47,792 nucleotides of DNA from Tepidiforma flava. GTDB taxonomy: Bacteria; Chloroflexota; Dehalococcoidia; Tepidiformales; Tepidiformaceae. Below the pieces are notes generated by a model. That model was not told where the DNA came from. It made no database searches and was given only the letters and a program-made list of their open reading frames with translations. The position numbers and the translations under genes are program-made. Positions 44,801 to 47,792 of this stretch are shown piece after piece (the first letter of the stretch is position 1; the number at the start of each line of letters is the position of its first letter). The DNA lies in the NCBI RefSeq assembly GCF_027594505.1, contig NZ_CP115149.1, positions 1,797,088 to 1,844,879 on the forward strand, read 5' to 3'.

Positions 44801-45793
44801 CCCCAGTTCAAGTACGTCGTCGCCCACCTCAAGGACCGCGACGGCTTCTGCGACGCCGCCAACTTCAACAACGTCCTCGGCATCCCCATCCGGTTCGACA
44901 TCGATGCCGGCTCCGGCATCATCCTCGAAGCCGCCGACCGCCCCGTCGATATCAACGGCACCCGCCGCTTCGCCACCGCGACGACATTCGACACCCGCGA
45001 CGCCCGCGGCAACCCGATCAATACCGACATCGCGAAGCCCGTCCTCGAGGACGACGAATGCCAGGCCTGGATCAAAGTCACCAACTCGCTCATGAAGCCG
45101 ACGAACGTGATGGTCACGTTCCCGGCCATGCCGGCGCCCATCCCCGGTGACGTCACCATCACCGCCTTCAGCTGCACCGGGCAGGAGTCCATCACCGTCA
45201 CCAACCGCGGCAGCTCCACCGTCAACCTCGCCGGCTTCGGCCTCAAGAGCCCCGGCGGCCAGGTCGGCATCGCCGAGCACCTCGACCTCTCCGGCATCCT
45301 CGAGCCCGGCCAGAGCAAGACCTTCTTCGGCGGTCCCGGCGCCTCCTCCCGCGGCTGGATCGGCAACACCGGCGACCGCATCCTCGGCCCCGGCGACTAC
45401 GTCGCCCTCACCTGGGACGACATTCCGCTCGCCACCGCGTTCTGCAGCACCGGCCAAATCGTGGAGCCCTTCATCCCCTCGCCTCTCCCGCCCGACCCCG
45501 AAGGCGAACTCGTCGTCGACGTCATCATCCCGTGGGGCGAAGAGCTCGATGTGCCCCTGGCCGCCGGGTGGAACCTCGTGCCGACCGGCCAGGGCGTGGT
45601 CGCCGTCGAAAGCGCCCTCGGCGACAACGCCGCCAAAGTCGCCGTCATCTACGCCTGGGACGCTGCGAACCAGGAGTGGCTCCGCTACATCCCCGGTGCC
45701 CCCGGCGCGGTCAACACCCTTACCGAGCTCGGCGGCGGCCGCCCCGTCTGGATCTACGTCAACGAGCCGTTTACGTTGACCCTCCCCCGCTGA
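41900..45793 (+). CDS. 1297-residue secreted beta-rich surface protein (S-layer-like) with lamin-tail domain
   Basis: Extracellular protein. Signal peptide at 1-36 (VRSLRRFFVFAALALLAAVV then ETPARAA). The body is beta-rich and full of Asn, Thr, Gly and Asp, with scattered cysteines and Ca-binding-like DTDGDGNG and DTDANPDD. Residues about 1082-1175 (VTITAFSCTGQESITVTNRG, SSTVNLAGFGLKSPGG, GDRILGPGDYVALTWDD) match a lamin-tail (LTD) domain. About 1220-1297 (AAGWNLVPTGQGV, VAVIYAWDAANQEWLRYIPG, GGGRPVWIYVNEPFTLTL) is a C-terminal module of a kind repeated in Chloroflexota secreted proteins. Own strong promoter and a structured leader with AGGGGGA 6 nt before ATG. A major surface-layer role is inference from size, composition and promoter. 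Confidence 0.8.
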   Translation: MVRSLRRFFVFAALALLAAVVSVGQLRLSETPARAAYDPSGPAWDPLSSFDTSSSPAPVFQPPKLLAGTNSHGLPANAQTRNGYCLDVNVPGVTAAAIGTLGFVITAANPINPADPPAVNVPVPTSGTYAYGAVGPAAGADYYDGGTPADTSDDVYCVVAYAPPGYQTLSIAWHWEGTASVPNPIVLPDIAIVTVTLDKIGDGIVGGPAEVCTTGWDSTFLTGASSNPVSGVNSPLIPNGLTDPPDPLNAVATTDFSIVSFAGATPTVAYVRQVGPEWCAGIDAPNNSSNIQVQFNFHAVYNRADIGNPVVTIDKDADDQPASLQLPANRLVEIKRVVELRHVTLDGRTPPRPLSSPMVIGATHYICLIGTVAADSLLASNIVFTPIGGPDVPGVTGITVFHKSAANEPGISSSVPNGTLCFSYTSNAPGQHAVAAYFNDSNNGGALTAAFFDTDGDGNGIVQPGPASPLITRWVRIDRTEITTGGTPTSGVVTFGTIELPLRFNVADGTFLASANLTEWVIGSFNSGTPQTTNLLVDGARLEMRIIGCGYFQVPNTLLKPTVVTGISIGGRFELNDGSQDPFAPAFGDTDANPDDIRISTTNAPNCGPSATTRLEIDVFYPGQTTPASVTEHVTIRYVFFPGQKDIRVAWAGQIVTITYAFASNVSCAGQTVRFTRPSGQPGTFLPAPGITIDGPGSASTDFGANCSATIRYESEVPGEVDIEVFIDGRPWTKIAYVIYYLVFEDITVDATPDQFVSTLGGVTANLRGYFVGSNPSGRPAETKPDGRTVPADRWVLPDDWSRLRGDPDFRTDPPEMPAAIVTFMMQNEPVRNSYNPRVTNGSSGFFVPDDPTDFSPNVNPHTKVPTVLGSLAKPRMYSQPSDGQGQATIATYGDFNLTFEECPANRITGNPHCEPEQVVGRSRYFAVAEYPEPTTRGKHPAIASNIGETTWRWAGYKRVTVVNGESPQFKYVVAHLKDRDGFCDAANFNNVLGIPIRFDIDAGSGIILEAADRPVDINGTRRFATATTFDTRDARGNPINTDIAKPVLEDDECQAWIKVTNSLMKPTNVMVTFPAMPAPIPGDVTITAFSCTGQESITVTNRGSSTVNLAGFGLKSPGGQVGIAEHLDLSGILEPGQSKTFFGGPGASSRGWIGNTGDRILGPGDYVALTWDDIPLATAFCSTGQIVEPFIPSPLPPDPEGELVVDVIIPWGEELDVPLAAGWNLVPTGQGVVAVESALGDNAAKVAVIYAWDAANQEWLRYIPGAPGAVNTLTELGGGRPVWIYVNEPFTLTLPR

Positions 45794-45802
45794 TGACCCT
45801 GT

Positions 45803-45833
45803 CGGCCGCCTGCCGTACCCTCGGTGGCGGCCG
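45803..45833 (+). promoter_or_regulatory. Intergenic hairpin with a TACCCT hexamer in its loop
   Basis: CGGCCGCC pairs with GGCGGCCG (8 bp, extendable by CTG/CAG past one mismatch) around a 15-nt loop holding TACCCT (45816-45821). It may act as an attenuator or terminator of the 1297-residue protein gene, and the hexamer may be a -10 for the next gene. Confidence 0.45.
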
Positions 45834-45857
45834 TCAGTCCCTTCCCAGGATGTGACC

Positions 45858-46607
45858 ATGAGCTTCTCCCGGGGCGCGCTCCTCGCCGCCATCGTTGCCG
45901 GCGCTTTCGCCGCCATCGCTGTCCAGCCCGCCGCCGCCCAGTTCGACCCGCCCTCGACCATCTTCGGGTCGGTGACGGATTCGGCCGGCCCCGTGCCCGA
46001 AGGCCTCCCCGTCGAGGCCTACATCGGCGATACCCTCTGCGGCAAAGACGGCAAGACCGAGTACACCGGCGACGGCCCCGCCCGCGTCACCGTCTACGTC
46101 GTCGACGTCGTCGCCGATTCCCAAATCCGCGGCTGCGGCCGCGCCGGCGCTGAGGTCCGCATCAAGATCGGGGACCGCTTCGCGCCCCAGGTCGCCCGCT
46201 GGCAGGCCGGCCCCGTCCAGCTGGATGTCACCTTCGGCAGCGCCACCCCGGCGCCCATCCCCACCTTCACCCCCACGCCCACCCGCACGCCTGAGCCAAA
46301 CGCCACCCCCGCTCCCGGCCAGTCCACGCCCGGCGCCAACGGCACGCCCGGCCAGGGCGGCGCCGTCGCCACCATCCCCGCCGGCTCGCCCGGCGCCGGC
46401 TCCCCGGTCACCGGCGGCGGCGTCACCAGCGCCACACCCGGCCAGCAGAACAGCAGCGGCGGCGATGGCGGCGGTTTCCCCGTCTGGGGCGTCATCGTCC
46501 TCGTCCTCGGCGCCATCGCCGCCATCGGCGGCGGCGCGGGCTACATCCTCGCCCGCAACCGCCAGTCCGATACTGACGACCTGCCCCCGCCCGGCGGCCT
46601 CGAATAG
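45858..46607 (+). CDS. Secreted protein with Thr/Pro linker and C-terminal membrane anchor
   Basis: Surface protein, 249 residues. Signal peptide SRGALLAAIVAGAFAAIAVQ to PAAAQ, a small beta domain (about 30-130: STIFGSVTDSAGPVPEGLPV, EAYIGDTLCGKDGKTEY, QIRGCGRAGAEVRIKIGDR) with a probable disulfide, and a Thr/Pro/Gly-rich stalk with TPTPTRTPEP. A transmembrane helix (FPVWGVIVLVLGAIAAIGGG) and an acidic C-terminus complete it. ATG 45858 has AGGA 7 nt upstream; GTG 45852 is too close to it. It probably displays the small domain above the cell wall, next to the 1297-residue protein. Confidence 0.8.
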   Translation: MSFSRGALLAAIVAGAFAAIAVQPAAAQFDPPSTIFGSVTDSAGPVPEGLPVEAYIGDTLCGKDGKTEYTGDGPARVTVYVVDVVADSQIRGCGRAGAEVRIKIGDRFAPQVARWQAGPVQLDVTFGSATPAPIPTFTPTPTRTPEPNATPAPGQSTPGANGTPGQGGAVATIPAGSPGAGSPVTGGGVTSATPGQQNSSGGDGGGFPVWGVIVLVLGAIAAIGGGAGYILARNRQSDTDDLPPPGGLE

Positions 46608-46620
46608 CCGCGGCCCGCGG
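46608..46620. terminator. Small GC hairpin between convergent genes
   Basis: CCGCG-GCC-CGCGG immediately after the stop of the secreted-protein gene and 6 bp before the CAP-gene stop. It has the same 5-3-5 shape as the hairpin at 5348 and no T tract. Confidence 0.3.
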
Positions 46621-46626
46621 GCGGCC

Positions 46627-47565
46627 TCAGCCGAGGAAAATCATCGTGAAGTAGTGCCGCCCCTGCGCGTCAGTGATTTCGCCGATGCCGATGCGGCTGA
46701 AGTCCCCCGCCAGCAGGTTCGCCCGGTGCGTCGGGCTGTTCATCAGCCCCTCCAGCGCCACCGCCGCCGCCTGCTCGGCCGGGTAGTTGTTCATCGCCAG
46801 GTTCTCGCCCGCCCACGCGTAGCTCCGGTAGCCGAAATACGCCAGCAGCTCCACGTACATCGAATACCCGTACGGGTCCACGTGCCCGAAATACCCCTGG
46901 TCGATGAGCTGCTGCGACCGCGTCCGCGCGATCTTCGTCAGCCCTGCGTCGAGCACGTACGGCGCCAGCCCCGCCTTCGCCCGCTCCGCGTTGATCAGCT
47001 CGAACAGCTGCAGCTCGAGCGCAGTCGCCGGCCCGCCCGGCACCGCCGGCACGTAGAAGTTCGGCTTCGCCGGGGCAGCAGGCGCGGCCGGCGCGGCGGC
47101 CTGCGCCGGCGGCTGTGCCGGCGCCGCCTGCGGGACTGGCCGCGCGGGCGCCGCGGGGGCCGAAGGGGCTGCCGGGGCCGAATCCGCGCCGCCAGCCGCG
47201 GCCTGCGGCGCTTCCGATGCCCGCGCCCACGCCCCGAAGTGGCCCAGCGCCAGCTCGAACTCCAGCGGCAGCGCTCCCGGGCCCGGGTCGGCCGCCGAAC
47301 CCGCCGCCGGCTCCACCGGAATCGCGGCCGGCGCTTCGAACACCACCGGCGGCGCCAGCACCCCATCGGCCGGGCTCCACGCAGGCGCAAGCTCGAGCGG
47401 CCGCGTCGCCGCCCGCTCGGCATCGCCCGCGATGACGTTGAAGCCGATGCCCAGCCCCGCGCCCGCCAGCAGCGCCGCCGCGTACAGCGGCGCGAACCGC
47501 CCCGGCCGCCACTCCCGAACCCGTACGCCCACCGCGCGCGGGCGGGCCAGCTCGAATCCTGCCAT
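46627..47565 (-). CDS. Membrane-anchored CAP-domain (SCP/PR1-like) protein
   Basis: 312 residues. One N-terminal helix (about 27-47, FAPLYAAALLAGAGLGIGFN), a long Ala/Pro-rich stalk (about 50-180), and a C-terminal CAP domain: LELQLFELINAERAKAGLAP, IARTRSQQLIDQGYFGHVDP, YAWAGENLAMNNYP, LMNSPTHRANLLAGDFSRIG. The CAP His and Glu residues (GHVDP, GENL, THRANLL) are conserved. Bacterial CAP proteins are secreted; some bind lipids or act in spores and cell walls. Here the role is unknown. The leader has nested stems that end 3 nt before the ATG and a tandem operator-like repeat about 140 nt upstream. Confidence 0.9.
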   Translation of the reverse strand: MAGFELARPRAVGVRVREWRPGRFAPLYAAALLAGAGLGIGFNVIAGDAERAATRPLELAPAWSPADGVLAPPVVFEAPAAIPVEPAAGSAADPGPGALPLEFELALGHFGAWARASEAPQAAAGGADSAPAAPSAPAAPARPVPQAAPAQPPAQAAAPAAPAAPAKPNFYVPAVPGGPATALELQLFELINAERAKAGLAPYVLDAGLTKIARTRSQQLIDQGYFGHVDPYGYSMYVELLAYFGYRSYAWAGENLAMNNYPAEQAAAVALEGLMNSPTHRANLLAGDFSRIGIGEITDAQGRHYFTMIFLG

Positions 47566-47568
47566 CGG

Positions 47569-47627
47569 GAACCCCGCTGGAGACCCATGCCTGCGGCGGT
47601 TGCCCGCCGGGTCTCAAATCGGGGTTC
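47569..47627 (-). promoter_or_regulatory. Nested stem structure in the CAP-gene leader, candidate RNA regulatory element
   Basis: In mRNA sense: GAACCCC pairs with GGGGTTC (7 bp). Inside it GAGACCC pairs with GGGTCTC (7 bp), across an asymmetric GATTT/CAGC internal loop. Inside that is a GGCGG-GCAA-CCGCC hairpin with a GNRA-like loop, plus an unpaired GCAGGCAT. The outer 3' arm is 3 nt before the ATG and contains the only Shine-Dalgarno-like GGGG, so the fold could hide it. It matches no riboswitch class I know. Confidence 0.5.
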
Positions 47628-47671
47628 GACCCTCCCCCCGGTGGACCGCATGGACACGCAGAGGGCATCCC

Positions 47672-47696
47672 GGTGACGCCTTGGGACGCTGTCACC
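47672..47696. repeat. Inverted repeat GGTGAC-N13-GTCACC
   Basis: Perfect 6-bp arms with a 13-nt centre between the CAP-gene leader structure and the tandem CCCCTAAGGG elements. No function can be assigned. Confidence 0.35.
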
Positions 47697-47703
47697 CGCC
47701 CGT

Positions 47704-47733
47704 CCCCTAAGGGATTCTCCCGACCCCTAAGGG
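47704..47733. repeat. Tandem CCCCTAAGGG elements 20 bp apart
   Basis: CCCCTAAGGG at 47704-47713 and again at 47724-47733. Each contains CCCT-A-AGGG, an inverted repeat about a central A. The exact 20-bp period puts both on one face of the helix, as for cooperative binding by a regulator. GCGCCG-N5-CGGCGC follows at 47739-47755. Confidence 0.5.
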
Positions 47734-47792
47734 TGTCCGCGCCGTTACCCGGCGCGCCCGCCCGCTACTGCCCGTTCACTCACACCCGCGCT

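Noticed and set aside
47569..47627. Cyclic-di-GMP class I or ZTP riboswitch before the CAP gene
   Set aside because: The order of helices and the conserved junction bases of those classes are not present; only the GNRA-like loop is similar.
1..47792. CRISPR arrays, insertion sequences, prophage or plasmid functions
   Set aside because: No regularly spaced repeats, transposase, integrase or phage structural genes were found; composition is even apart from small AT-rich promoter patches.

Overview
This is a gene-dense window of very high GC (my impression is about 70% or more), with C or G in most third codon positions. It holds about 42 protein genes and no rRNA, tRNA, CRISPR array or insertion sequence that I can see. 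Lipoprotein and Sec genes, separate secD/secF/yajC, a methylcrotonyl-type acyl-CoA carboxylase, a type III CoA-transferase, and Thr/Pro- or Ala/Pro-rich secreted proteins fit a high-GC Chloroflexota bacterium (Tepidiforma-like). That placement is inference; there is no marker gene here to prove it.

Layout. 1-2186 (-): most of a long disordered acidic protein that runs off the left edge. 2274-4423 (+): ECF sigma factor, zinc anti-sigma factor (frameshifted) and SIMPL lipoprotein, linked by ATGA overlaps. 4511-5344 (+): secreted HExxH metallopeptidase. 7817-5360 (-): operon of a metallo-beta-lactamase-fold hydrolase, a GcvT-like protein and a Nudix-like protein. 7940-10484 (+): cbiM-cbiN-cbiQ-cbiO cobalt/nickel ECF transporter, with cbiQ apparently starting at CTG. 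10535-14069 (+): SirB1-like protein, Crp-family regulator, frameshifted glycerophosphodiesterase and HemW. 17711-14077 (-): HD-domain protein, YajC, SecD and SecF. 17789-19018 (+): MFS transporter; 20221-19022 (-): CoA-transferase; 21055-20327 (-): TauE/SafE permease. 21125-23219 (+): two metallo-beta-lactamase-fold enzymes, the second a beta-CASP nuclease type. 25744-23224 (-): aquaporin, Ppx/GppA and Dcd. 25888-27504 (+) and 31210-29327 (-): carboxyltransferase and biotin-carrying subunits of an acyl-CoA carboxylase, convergent around a secreted protein made of three homologous modules. 37564-31241 (-): leuC, leuD, thioesterase, aat, cupin, leuB, alcohol dehydrogenase and a small CxxC protein. 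40424-37644 (-): a 926-residue protein with tandem HARP-like segments and a C-terminal DUF2325-like domain. 40696-47565: a cell-surface block with three secreted proteins (+), one of 1297 residues and S-layer-like, and a CAP-domain protein (-).

Expression signals. At least nine genes begin 6-8 nt after a TANNNT (-10-like) hexamer and lack a Shine-Dalgarno sequence, which suggests leaderless mRNAs. Other unit heads have leaders with good Shine-Dalgarno sites. Inside operons, ATGA or GTGA stop-start overlaps are the rule. The cell-surface genes instead have long structured leaders, and the right edge carries two CCCCTAAGGG elements exactly 20 bp apart.

The best candidates for undescribed biology are the HARP-like/DUF2325 protein (37644-40424), the disordered repeat-motif protein at the left edge, the three-module secreted protein at 27615-29213, and the structured leader plus tandem operator in front of the CAP gene.
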